A stretch of 64,000 nucleotides of DNA from Deltaproteobacteria bacterium (GTDB taxonomy: Bacteria > Myxococcota > JACRCW01): assembly GCA_016218805.1 (NCBI GenBank), contig JACRCW010000128.1, positions 1 through 64,000 of the forward strand, read 5' to 3'. Below, in pieces: positions 42,755 to 51,591 of the stretch (positions are counted from its first letter, which is position 1; every line of letters starts with the position of its first letter). A program made the translations under genes and the position numbers. The notes beneath the pieces are model-generated. The model saw nothing but the letters and a program-made list of their open reading frames with translations, ran no database searches and was not told the origin of the DNA.

Positions 42755-44743
42755 ATGGCTGAGTCCCCCGCGTCCACGCCGACCCCACTGCCCACTCCGA
42801 CCCCGCCGGCGGCTCCCGCTGCCGCGCCCGCCCGGCCACGCCTCACGGGTGCGCTCAGCCGGCGGGAGCGCGAGATCGCGGCGGCCGTCGCGGAGACGGC
42901 CATTCCCGTCGGGCGGCGGTTTGGCCTGTCCGTCACGGAGTCCGGCCTCATTGACGAACTGGACGTGTTCCTCTCCTCCGGCCGCCGCCGCTTTGCGCTG
43001 GGCTACCGGATGCTGTTGTGGGTCTTTGAGCTGTCCACGCTTTGGCCGTGGGTGGGCATGCGCCCGTTCAGCCGCCTGTCCCCGCGCCGCCGCAAAGAGG
43101 CGCTGCAGGCCTGGCATGACAGTCCCTACTTCCTCCCGCGCGCCATGCTGCGCGGCCTCACCACGCTGCTGTTCATCCTGTTCTACGGCCACCCGCGCGT
43201 GAACGAAGCGCTGCGCTTCCGCCTCCCCGCCGCGCCACCCGCCGCGCCGCGCACGCCACCCGCCAACGCCCGCAACCTGCGGCCGGCGGACGGGGACCTG
43301 GCGCTGGAGGCGGACGTCGTCGTGGTGGGGAGCGGCGCGGGCGGTGCGGCCGCGGCGTGGGAGATGGCGCGCCGCGGCATGGCGGTGGTGGTGCTGGAGG
43401 ACGGGCCGTTTGTGGCGCGCGGGGAGTTCACCGGGCACGCGCTGGACATGACGCGCCTGATGTACCGGGATGACGGCGTCACCATTGCGCTGGGAAAGCC
43501 CGGCATCCTGCTGCCCATTGGCCGCGTGGCCGGCGGGACCACCACCATCAACTCGGGCACCTGCTTCCGCACCCCGCCAGAGGTCCTGGCGGCCTGGCGC
43601 TATTCCCGCGGCCTCAACGGCCTGACGGACGCGGTGCTGGCCCCGCACTTTGACCAGGTGGAGCGGGTGCTCGGCGTTGAGCCCACCCCGGACCACCTGC
43701 TGGGGCGCTGCGGGCACATTGTGGCGCGCGGGGCCAGCCGCATGGGATTGCGGCCCTTCCCGCTGCCGCGCAACGCGCCGGGGTGTGAGGGCAGCGGCGT
43801 GTGCTGCTTTGGGTGCCCCACGCGGGCCAAGCGCAGCGCCAACGAATCCTGGCTCCCCATGGCGATGGAACGCGGCGCACGCCTGCTGTGCAACGTGGCG
43901 GCGCAGCGCATTGTGTGGGACGGCAAACGTGCGGCCGGTGTGGTGGGGCGCGTGCACGGCGGGGGCACGGTGACGGTGAAGGCGCCGCGCGTGGTGGTGG
44001 CCGCCGGGACGCTGCACACCCCCGCGCTGTTGCGCGCGTCCGGCGTGCGGTCACCCGCGCTGGGGCGGTTCATGACCATCCACCCGGCCACCAAATGCCT
44101 GGCGCTCATGGATGAGCCGGTGCGCGGCTGGGAGGGCGTGCCGCAGGGATTGGGCGTGGACGCGGACGGATTGGACGGCATCAAGTTTGAGGGGGCGTTT
44201 GTTCCGCCCAGCGTGGGCGCCGTGGCCATTCCGCTGGTGGGGGAAGAGCACGTGGAAGTGATGGAACAATACGACCGGTTGGCAACCTACGGTTTCATGG
44301 TGAAGGACCAGCCCAATGGCTGGTTGGCATTCCGCGGGTTGGACACCGTCCCGTTCTACACGCCCGGTGAACACGAGCTGGTGCGCCTGCGCCGTGGCGT
44401 CTCCATGCTGGTGGAGATCTTCCTGGCGGCGGGGGCGCGCACCGTGCTGACGCCCATTGCCGGGTTCCCCCGCGTGGCCAACCAGGCGGAACTGGCGGAT
44501 TTGCGGCGCTATGAGTTTGACGTGGGCGAAGTGGAACTCAGCGCCTTCCACCCGCTGGGCACCGCGCGCATGGCGGAGGACCCGGAGCAGGGCGTGTGCG
44601 ACGAGAACGGCGCGGTCCACGGCCGGCAGGGCGTGTACATTGCGGATGGCGCGGCCGTGCCCAGTTCATTGGGCGTCAATCCCCAGGTCACCATCATGGC
44701 GCTGGCGCTGCGGCTGGGTGCGCGGCTGGCCGGAAACGCCTGA
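42755..44743 (+). CDS. GMC-family FAD-dependent oxidoreductase
   Basis: 662 residues. After a Pro/Thr-rich leader, an N-terminal gluconate-dehydrogenase-subunit-like helical region (~30-130) precedes the GMC domain. FAD dinucleotide motif VVVVGSGAGGAAAAWEMA is near 188; RVAGGTTTINSGTCFR is the GMC signature, and the C-terminal active-site block FHPLGTARMAED is followed by SSLGVNPQVTIMALALR. The two-part layout resembles long-chain fatty-alcohol oxidases and cholesterol oxidase relatives. Substrate is probably a hydrophobic alcohol. Two Cys pairs (CCFGCPTR) are typical of this branch. It precedes the PHAX-domain gene by 32 bases. Confidence 0.9.
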   Translation: MAESPASTPTPLPTPTPPAAPAAAPARPRLTGALSRREREIAAAVAETAIPVGRRFGLSVTESGLIDELDVFLSSGRRRFALGYRMLLWVFELSTLWPWVGMRPFSRLSPRRRKEALQAWHDSPYFLPRAMLRGLTTLLFILFYGHPRVNEALRFRLPAAPPAAPRTPPANARNLRPADGDLALEADVVVVGSGAGGAAAAWEMARRGMAVVVLEDGPFVARGEFTGHALDMTRLMYRDDGVTIALGKPGILLPIGRVAGGTTTINSGTCFRTPPEVLAAWRYSRGLNGLTDAVLAPHFDQVERVLGVEPTPDHLLGRCGHIVARGASRMGLRPFPLPRNAPGCEGSGVCCFGCPTRAKRSANESWLPMAMERGARLLCNVAAQRIVWDGKRAAGVVGRVHGGGTVTVKAPRVVVAAGTLHTPALLRASGVRSPALGRFMTIHPATKCLALMDEPVRGWEGVPQGLGVDADGLDGIKFEGAFVPPSVGAVAIPLVGEEHVEVMEQYDRLATYGFMVKDQPNGWLAFRGLDTVPFYTPGEHELVRLRRGVSMLVEIFLAAGARTVLTPIAGFPRVANQAELADLRRYEFDVGEVELSAFHPLGTARMAEDPEQGVCDENGAVHGRQGVYIADGAAVPSSLGVNPQVTIMALALRLGARLAGNA

Positions 44744-44775
44744 AGCACCATGCGGTTTCCCAGAAAGGTGATGCC

Positions 44776-45762
44776 ATGACGGAAGTTGGCCGCGGAACCC
44801 CGCCCACGCAGGAAACGCCCGGAAACCCGGATGTGAACTGGCTGGCTGAACGGCTTGCTGAAACGGACGAGCAGGCCAAGGAGCAGCTTCGGAACGCGCT
44901 GGTGATTTGCGCGCCGGAGGTCATCCAATCCGTCCTGGCGGAGACCGACGAGGTGGAGCGCGGCGGCGGCCTGCTCACCGCGGACGGCCAACGGCGCCGC
45001 ACCGTATGCGGCGTGTTCTTCCACCTGCTGCGCAAGCGCCTGACGCGTGAGGAGTGGAAGCGCCTGGCGCCGGCGGCGCCGCCCGCGGCACCCCAGCCCA
45101 CCAAGCTGATGTGGCCGGCGCGGGCGCCGGTGGTCAGCGAGGCGCTGGCCCGGCCCGGGGAATGCCTGGCCATGGTGACGGCCTGGGCGCCGCCGCGCGC
45201 GCGCGTGCGGACGGGTCACGTGGTGGTGCCACTGGAAAGCCCTGTCAGCCTGCACGGCGTGTCACGCGCGCTGCCCCGGCCGGACGAGTCCCCCCCCATG
45301 GTCTGCAACATCTGCGTGGCCGAATGGCAGTGGATGCACCTGGGCGACCGCGTGCGGCGCGCGACGTTGCTGCAGGCGGACGGCGTGGGGTTCCTCAATG
45401 ACGCCAAGAACGCCATGGTGGTGCTGTCAGGCGAGGTGGAGTTGGACACCGCGCGCGCCAGTGGCCGCGAACCGGGCGCCACGCTGCGGCTGTCCGGCAC
45501 GCCCGGAAACGTGATCCAGGTGGGTAACTGCTCGGTGACCGCGATGGTGGGCCGCCGGCAGCCGCCGCCGCACCGTGGACTGCCCACCATGTCGCGGACG
45601 CCCACGGTGTTTGTGGTGTACGTGCCCACGGCCGAATGGCGCGCGGCGCAGCAGCAACCGGGCGGTGCACAGTACGTGTTTCGTGGCCGCTTCTTCCCGG
45701 ACCAGGAACTGGGCGCCGTGGCGGTGCTGGCGGACAGCGTGGAGCGTCTCCCGCAGGCGTGA
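44776..45762 (+). CDS. Bacterial PHAX RNA-binding-domain protein
   Basis: 328 residues. Residues ~19-95 match the PHAX RNA-binding domain, best known in the eukaryotic snRNA export adaptor: NWLAERLAETDEQ, LLTADGQRRRTVCGVFFHLL and RKRLTREEW; the RRRT...GVFF block is diagnostic. After a Pro/Ala linker, the C-terminal ~200 residues show no known fold (MVCNICVAEWQWMHLGDRV, then AMVVLSGEVEL). Its bacterial role is unknown, and RNA binding is a family-based inference. The ATG at 44776 follows AAAGGTG; an out-of-frame ATG lies at 44771. It sits between an oxidoreductase and a 22-bp repeat array followed by an ATPase/nuclease pair. Confidence 0.78.
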   Translation: MTEVGRGTPPTQETPGNPDVNWLAERLAETDEQAKEQLRNALVICAPEVIQSVLAETDEVERGGGLLTADGQRRRTVCGVFFHLLRKRLTREEWKRLAPAAPPAAPQPTKLMWPARAPVVSEALARPGECLAMVTAWAPPRARVRTGHVVVPLESPVSLHGVSRALPRPDESPPMVCNICVAEWQWMHLGDRVRRATLLQADGVGFLNDAKNAMVVLSGEVELDTARASGREPGATLRLSGTPGNVIQVGNCSVTAMVGRRQPPPHRGLPTMSRTPTVFVVYVPTAEWRAAQQQPGGAQYVFRGRFFPDQELGAVAVLADSVERLPQA

Positions 45763-45799
45763 CGCCCGGCGGACGGTGGATGACGACCTCGCGGATGCC

Positions 45800-46063
45800 C
45801 GTCGGGCGCCTCGCGGTGCGTGGTCGGGCACCTCGCGTGTGGGTGGTCAGCGCCTGCAACACCCACGTCGGGCACCTCGCGGTGAGTGGTCGGGCACCTC
45901 GGAGTGGGTGGTCGGGCACCTCGCGGTGGGTGGTCGGGCACCTCGCAGTGGGTGGTCGGGCACCTCGCAGTGGGTGGTCGGGCACCTCGCGGTGAGTGGT
46001 CGGGCGCCTCGCGGTGGGTGGTCGGGCACCTCGGCGGGCCTGGTCGGGCACCTCGCGTGTGGT
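45800..46063. repeat. 22-bp tandem array (about 12 units)
   Basis: Units begin at 45800, 45822, ~45844, 45866, 45888, 45910, 45932, 45954, 45976, 45998, 46020 and 46042, with a 22-base period and core GGTCGGGCACCTCGCGGTGG. Each holds CACC-TCGC-GGTG, a potential 4-bp stem. There are no spacers, so it is not CRISPR. The rest of the 45763-46356 gap shows no gene. Confidence 0.9.
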
Positions 46064-46356
46064 TGTACAGAGGCTGCATTGACCACATGGACCCACCCAA
46101 ACGGTTGTCGCGTGCACGTCGGGTTTGGCGCATGGTGCGGGGCGGGTGGCGCTGTGCAGCGTGAGTGATGGGATGCCACGCACAACCTTCGAGTGGCCGG
46201 GCCTCGCGTCATTGGCCGGCGCGCACTCCCGACGAACTGCACGACGTCGGCGGCACCTGCCGACGGTCCGACCGCGATGGTTGAAGTCAATACCTCGCCC
46301 CAGGGCAACGCGTCGGTCTATCGTCCCGTTTGGCTCCGGCTGGGGTGGAGAAGCTG

Positions 46357-47415
46357 ATGATCAACTCTCTGGACCTCAAGAACCTCACGGTCTTCGAAGA
46401 GCTCCACCTCGATTTCGGTGGCCGCCTCAACGTCTTTGTTGGCCCGAACGGCGCGGGAAAGTCACACCTCCTGAAGGTCCTCTACTCCGTCCTGGCGACG
46501 AGCGCGCGAGGCCCGCGCGAGACCAAAGAGACCGCGCCCACCAAGCAGTATTTGCAGCCCGCGCTCGCGCGGAAACTCACGGCCGTCTTTCGGCCTGACC
46601 AGCTGGGTCGGCTCGCGCGCCGCCAGGCGGGACGGAACCGCTGCGAGGTCGCGCTCTCGTTTGACGAGCCCGACCTCGACATTGCTTTCCACCTCAACAC
46701 GGCGAGCAAGAGCGAGGTGCTGCTCACCAAGGTGCCCGCGACCTGGGTCGAGAAACAGCCCGCGTTCCTGCCCACGCGCGAACTCCTCACGACCTACCCG
46801 AACTTCGTCTCGCTCTACGAGACGACAGACCTCCCGTTTGAGGAAACCTGGCGGGACACCTGCATCCTGCTCGGCGCACCTCTCGCGCGGGGCCCGCGCG
46901 AGCGACACATCCGGAAGCTCCTCGAACCGATCGAGGACGCCATGGGCGGGAAGATCGTCCTGGAGGACACCGGCCAGTTCTACCTGCGCACCCAGACCGG
47001 AAACATGGAAATGCACCTGGTCGCCGAGGGCTTGCGGAAGCTCGCAATGGTCGCCCGGCTCATCGCCACGGGCTCCCTGCTCGACAAGGGCTTCCTCTTC
47101 TGGGACGAGCCGGAGGCCAACCTCAACCCCGCGCTTATCACGCGCATGGCGAGCGCGATCCGGGCCATTGGGAACAACGGCGTCCAGGTCTTCATCGCAA
47201 CGCACTCGCTGTTCCTGCTGCGCGAGTTGTACCTGCTGGGCGACTCGGACGCGCGGTACTTCGGCCTGCACTTTGAAGGGGATGGGGTGCAATGCACGCA
47301 AGGCTCGTCGATGGACGACATCGGGAACGTTGCGGCGCTGGAAGCGGAGGTTGCGCAGTCGGACCGGTATCTCAAGCTGGCGAACGCAGCAGGCGACGGA
47401 GCGACTGATTCATGA
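46357..47415 (+). CDS. AAA (SMC/ABC-type) ATPase coupled to a PD-(D/E)XK nuclease
   Basis: 352 residues. Walker A GPNGAGKSH at 29-37, helical insert (~50-200) and Walker B LFWDEPEANLNP (D250/E251), then switch VFIATHSLFLLREL. The class resembles AAA_21/OLD-like ATPases that control defence nucleases. The ATG at 46357 follows GTGGAG. The stop overlaps the next gene (ATGA), giving a two-gene module. Leucine CTC and ATCG (five, against two ATTG) contrast with neighbours such as pyrG, a sign of horizontal transfer. No named system is recognised. The upstream 290 bases hold no gene; the repeat array ends there. Confidence 0.86.
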   Translation: MINSLDLKNLTVFEELHLDFGGRLNVFVGPNGAGKSHLLKVLYSVLATSARGPRETKETAPTKQYLQPALARKLTAVFRPDQLGRLARRQAGRNRCEVALSFDEPDLDIAFHLNTASKSEVLLTKVPATWVEKQPAFLPTRELLTTYPNFVSLYETTDLPFEETWRDTCILLGAPLARGPRERHIRKLLEPIEDAMGGKIVLEDTGQFYLRTQTGNMEMHLVAEGLRKLAMVARLIATGSLLDKGFLFWDEPEANLNPALITRMASAIRAIGNNGVQVFIATHSLFLLRELYLLGDSDARYFGLHFEGDGVQCTQGSSMDDIGNVAALEAEVAQSDRYLKLANAAGDGATDS

Positions 47416-47941
47416 CGCGCATCGTCGAGGGCAAGCTGGCGCACACGTTTCCCGACGGGTGGACGGCCTCCCAGTATGACCGCTGGACGTTCTACCGGAA
47501 GCACTTCCAGGACGCCTGCGGCGGGGTAACAAGGCGGTTGACATCGTCGCGCTCCAGTCGGCCCCCAAGGTCCTGTGGCTCGTGGAGCTCAAGGACTACC
47601 GGCAACACCGGCGAGCCAAGCCACTTCCGCTCCCCGACGAAGTTGCCATCAAGGTGCGCGACACGGTGGCGGGGCTTTGGGTGGCCTCGAACAGGGATGG
47701 CGATGCGAACGCGGACGAGCCGCGCGCCTGCATCAGGGCCCACAAGGTCCGGGTCGTCCTCCACCTCGAGCAGCCGCGCGTCCACTCGAAACTCTTCCCG
47801 CGCAGCCACATCCCCGCGAACGTCCTCCAGCGCCTCCGGCAGCTCGTGCGCGTCATTGACCCCCACCCCAAGGTCATCGACCTGACGCACGCCGATGTAC
47901 CGTGGACGGTCGCCCCAGCCTTGGGCGGCGAACGCAGCTGA
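47412..47941 (+). CDS. PD-(D/E)XK nuclease-like protein, interrupted by a -1 frameshift
   Basis: Partner of the preceding ATPase, overlapping it by 4 bases (ATGA at 47412). The first 38 residues (MTRIVEGKLAHTFPDGWTAS and on to FQDACGG) are in one frame; from about 47525 the coherent frame is another and reads NKAVDIVALQSAPKVLWLVE, then LKDYRQH. Adding one G to GGGG at 47523-47526 restores a 176-residue protein with Asp44, Glu59 and Lys61 as a PD-(D/E)XK active site. As sequenced the product is truncated after ~39 sensible residues; no internal start in the second frame keeps the full motif. Either a real inactivating deletion or an assembly error. Confidence 0.78.
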
Positions 47942-48098
47942 CCTTCATCCCCCAGCGCCGCCGTTCCCGGCCCGCGTTGGACAAGCCTCTGCCCCCGCGT
48001 TCCACAGGCGTTGGGCGCGTGGTCAACCCTCCTCGTCGCGGAACGGGACGCGGGCGGGCGTGCTGAAGTAAGTCTCCCCCAACCGGAGACGCCTCCAC

Positions 48099-51000
48099 GT
48101 GCATTCCCCGCGCAAGACCGTGCGCCCATGCGCCGTGTGCCTCGCGGCGCTGTTCGCAGCGCTGCCGGTCCGCGGGCAGCCGGATGCGGGCCCGGACGAC
48201 GACGCGGGAGCCGCCCAGGACGCGGGCGTTCCCCACGACGCGGGGACCGCCCCGGACGCCGGCCCGCCGCCGCCGGCGGGCATGGACGAGCTGTGGGGCA
48301 GCCTGGTGGCGGACGTGGTGGTGGAGGTCCCCCCGGGGATTGACCGGGTGACGGCGGAGCAGTTGTTTGGTGTGCGGCGCGGGGACCGGCTGGACGCCAC
48401 CGCGGTGCGGCGTGGGCTGCGGCGCCTGGTGCTGCTGGCCAAGATGGAGGACGTGCGGGTGTGGGCGGAGCCGCTGGCGGAGGGGCCGGACAGCGTGCGG
48501 GTGACCGTGCAGCTGGTGCGCGCCAACCTGCTGCGGGAGATCCGCTTTGTGGGGGCGGATGACATCCCGGCCACGTCCCTGCGCCGCGGCCTGGCGCTGC
48601 ACGAAGCGGACGCCGCGGACCCCGCCGCGTTGGAGGCCGCCCGCATGGCGGTGGCGGACGCGCTGGCGCAGGAGGGCTATCCGCATGCGCGCGTGCAGGC
48701 GGAGTACCGGCCGCTGCCGGAGACGGCGCAGGTGGCGCTGGTGTTCACCGTGGAAAAGGGGCTGCCGCAGAAGACGCTGGCCATCCGGCTGCAGGGGGAC
48801 CTGCGCCACCCCGCCTACAAGCTGCTGGACATTGCGGACCTGGGGCCGGGTGGGCTGGCGTCACGCACGCGGCTGGAAGGCGCGGCGGAGCGCCTGCTCA
48901 AGTGGTACCGCGCGCAGGGGCACTGGGGCGCGCGCGTGGAGCCGCTGCGCGTGCCGCGCTCCACGCGCGGCGAATGGGTCCCCCTGACGCTGCGCATTGC
49001 CGCGGGGCCGCGCTGGTCCACGGAGTTCCGCGGCAACCGCGTGTTCTCGTCCACGGAGTTGCGCGGGCGCCTGGGGTTGCCGCCGGACCGGGTGCTGGAC
49101 GGCGAGGTGGCCGCCGCGCTGGGCGAGCAGGTGAGGGCCTACTACCGGGACGCGGGCTACCCGCACGCCCGCGTGTCCGTGCGCGCGGCGCCCGGGCTGG
49201 AGCGCGGCACGCGGCGGGTGCTGTTCAGCATCCGGGAGGGGCCGTACGCGGAGGTGCGGCGCGTGACGCTGAAGGGCAACCCCGGGCTGCGGCGCCAGCA
49301 GCTGGTGGACGAAGCGGTGCTGGCGGCGGAGGAGGAGCTGCCGTCGGACAACCTGATCCAGCGGCTGGACCGCCACGACGTGGACGCGGTGCTGGGCAGC
49401 GGGGACCCGGAGGCGGCCGCGCTCCCGCAGGGGGCGGACGCGCGCGCCCCCGGGGTGCCGGAGTGGCCGCGCACGGCGGTGGGCCGCCTGGTGGACCGGG
49501 AGCGCGTCTGGGACGAGAAGCGCTTCCACAAGGGCGCCCGGGCCATGGAGGACCTCTACAAGAGCCAGGGCTACCTGCAGCCGCGCGTGGTGGGACCGCA
49601 GGCCACCTACCGTGATGACGGGCGGCAGGTGGACGTGACCTACACAGTGCAATCCGGCGTGCAGACGCGCATCCGCTACCTGTCCTTCCGCGGCAACGCG
49701 GCGGTGTTGTCCAAGGACCTGCTGGAGGTGGCGCGGCAGGTGAAGGGCGCCCACCGCGTGGACCCCGGTGAACCCATGGACCTGTTCTCCGTGGAGGAAG
49801 CGCGCCTGGCGCTGGAAGCGGACTACGCCAACCGGGGCTACCCGTTTGCCCGCGTCACGGATGACGTGGTGTACGGCAAGGACCGCAGCCAGGCGGGCCT
49901 GGTGTACGTGGTGGATGAGGGTCCGCGCATCCGCGTCCGGGACGTGGTGGTGCGCGGCAACCGGGCCACGCGCGCGCTGCTCATCAACAACCGGCTGACG
50001 CTGCGGCCCGGCGCGCTGTTCACGGCGCATGACGTGGAGGAGACGCGGCGCGCGCTGTTGGCCACCGGGCTGTTTTCCAGCGTCACGGTGGCGCTGGACC
50101 CCGCGGACACCGGCGAATCCCGCACCGTCCTGGTGGACGTCCGGGAGCGCAACTACGGGGACGGCGAGACGCGCATTGGCCTGTCCACGGAGCAGGGGCC
50201 GCGGCTGTATGCGGGCGGCAGCTACCGCAACCTGTTTGGCCTGGGGATGGCCACCTCCGGTCACGTGCGGGTGAACTGGCCGTATCCCACGTATTTCATC
50301 GGCTTCTTCCAGAACCCTGAGCAGCTGGACAAGCTCATTGGCCGCTTTGATGACGCGGCGCTCCCCTACCCGGAGCCCGCGGCGCGCCTGGGCGTGCCGC
50401 CGCCGCCCACCGTACCCGGCCCGGTGATGAACGTGGTGCGCCCCGCGCTGTTCACGGAGGCCGAAGCGCTGGCATCCCTGGCCTACCCGCGGCTGCCGTT
50501 TGTGCCGCTGGAATCCGGGGTGCGCGCGGAAGGCATCTTTGTCCGCGCCAACCGCCTGGCGTTCACGCTCACCAAGGGGGGCGTCATCTGGACGCTGGAC
50601 ACCAAGGCGCCCTCGTTCAAGTACCTGCGGGCGTCGGCCTCGCCGTCCACCAGCCTGCAAGTCTCCAGCATGCGCTGTGAGGTGCAGCTGAGCGGTTCCG
50701 CGGCGGCGGACACCACCGGCCGCACCTGCGCGGATGATCCGCTGCGCCTCACCGCGCGCCAGGACAACGGCGTGCTGGGCCTGTGGACGCTGCGCCTGCC
50801 GGTGGTGCTGGACGGGCGGGACAACATCTTCAACCCGCACGCGGGCTACCTGGTCACCGGCAGCGCGGACCTGGTGCTGGGCGGCGGCGTGCTCTACGGC
50901 GCCACCCCGCTGTCCGGGAACCTGGCGGAGAACCAGCGCCCGGTCCGCAGCACCTTTGCGCGCTTTGCCGGCGCGGTGAACGGCTACCTCCCGCTCACCC

Positions 51001-51557
51001 GCCGCGTGACGCTGGCCATCAGCGGCCGCGTGGGCAGCATCATCCCCATTGATGACAAGAACACCCCGCTGGAGGACTCGCCGCTGCCGCTGGATGACCG
51101 CGCCCGCGCGGAGATGCGGGACTTCCGCTCCAGCGTGTCCAACTACGTGCCGCTGTTTGAGCGCTTCTACCTGGGCGGCAGTGACTCCGTGCGCGGCTTC
51201 ACGCCGGACGGCGTGCTGGCGTCGGACGACCCCGCCGGGCGGCTGGCGCAGCGCCCGCTGACCTCGCAGGGCGGCAACGGCTTCTGGAACGTCCGCACGG
51301 AGCTGCGTTTTCCCATTGTGGGGCCGTGGGAGGGCGGGCTGTTCCTGGACGCGGGCCAGCTGCTGCTGGCGTGGGAGAACTTCAACCCCGCGGAGTTCTC
51401 CGCCGGCGCGGGCGTGGGACTGCGCGTGAACACGCCGGTGGGCCCGCTCATCATTGACATCGGGTTCGGGTTCCTGGACGGACCCCGCGGCCTGGGCCTG
51501 CAACAGGGCGAAATCCAGCGCCGGTTCGTGCTGCACCCGGCGCTGGGCTACTTCTGA
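48099..51557 (+). CDS. Omp85-superfamily outer-membrane protein (BamA/TamA-like)
   Basis: 1152 residues. After a signal peptide and an Asp/Ala/Pro-rich linker, residues ~80-740 contain a long series of POTRA domains (repeats of the type ALAQEGYPHARV, YYRDAGYPHARV, YANRGYPFARV), more than the five of BamA. The C-terminal ~400 residues form the 16-strand barrel, with the lid-lock motif YLGGSDSVRGF and a final aromatic residue (HPALGYF) as an assembly signal. Role: insertion or transport of outer-membrane proteins. Not next to skp/lpx genes, so it is probably an accessory Omp85. GTG 48099 is preceded by GGAG at a long spacing. Confidence 0.9.
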   Translation: MHSPRKTVRPCAVCLAALFAALPVRGQPDAGPDDDAGAAQDAGVPHDAGTAPDAGPPPPAGMDELWGSLVADVVVEVPPGIDRVTAEQLFGVRRGDRLDATAVRRGLRRLVLLAKMEDVRVWAEPLAEGPDSVRVTVQLVRANLLREIRFVGADDIPATSLRRGLALHEADAADPAALEAARMAVADALAQEGYPHARVQAEYRPLPETAQVALVFTVEKGLPQKTLAIRLQGDLRHPAYKLLDIADLGPGGLASRTRLEGAAERLLKWYRAQGHWGARVEPLRVPRSTRGEWVPLTLRIAAGPRWSTEFRGNRVFSSTELRGRLGLPPDRVLDGEVAAALGEQVRAYYRDAGYPHARVSVRAAPGLERGTRRVLFSIREGPYAEVRRVTLKGNPGLRRQQLVDEAVLAAEEELPSDNLIQRLDRHDVDAVLGSGDPEAAALPQGADARAPGVPEWPRTAVGRLVDRERVWDEKRFHKGARAMEDLYKSQGYLQPRVVGPQATYRDDGRQVDVTYTVQSGVQTRIRYLSFRGNAAVLSKDLLEVARQVKGAHRVDPGEPMDLFSVEEARLALEADYANRGYPFARVTDDVVYGKDRSQAGLVYVVDEGPRIRVRDVVVRGNRATRALLINNRLTLRPGALFTAHDVEETRRALLATGLFSSVTVALDPADTGESRTVLVDVRERNYGDGETRIGLSTEQGPRLYAGGSYRNLFGLGMATSGHVRVNWPYPTYFIGFFQNPEQLDKLIGRFDDAALPYPEPAARLGVPPPPTVPGPVMNVVRPALFTEAEALASLAYPRLPFVPLESGVRAEGIFVRANRLAFTLTKGGVIWTLDTKAPSFKYLRASASPSTSLQVSSMRCEVQLSGSAAADTTGRTCADDPLRLTARQDNGVLGLWTLRLPVVLDGRDNIFNPHAGYLVTGSADLVLGGGVLYGATPLSGNLAENQRPVRSTFARFAGAVNGYLPLTRRVTLAISGRVGSIIPIDDKNTPLEDSPLPLDDRARAEMRDFRSSVSNYVPLFERFYLGGSDSVRGFTPDGVLASDDPAGRLAQRPLTSQGGNGFWNVRTELRFPIVGPWEGGLFLDAGQLLLAWENFNPAEFSAGAGVGLRVNTPVGPLIIDIGFGFLDGPRGLGLQQGEIQRRFVLHPALGYF

Positions 51558-51591
51558 TCCGCTGCGGCGCTTGCCGCAAACGGAGGCCCCC

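Noticed and set aside
45800..46063. Possible CRISPR array
   Set aside because: Units are contiguous with no unique spacers and no cas genes are near.
45395..46308. Minus-strand frames with repeated short peptide blocks
   Set aside because: They are translations of the 22-bp array and antisense PHAX gene, with no start signal.
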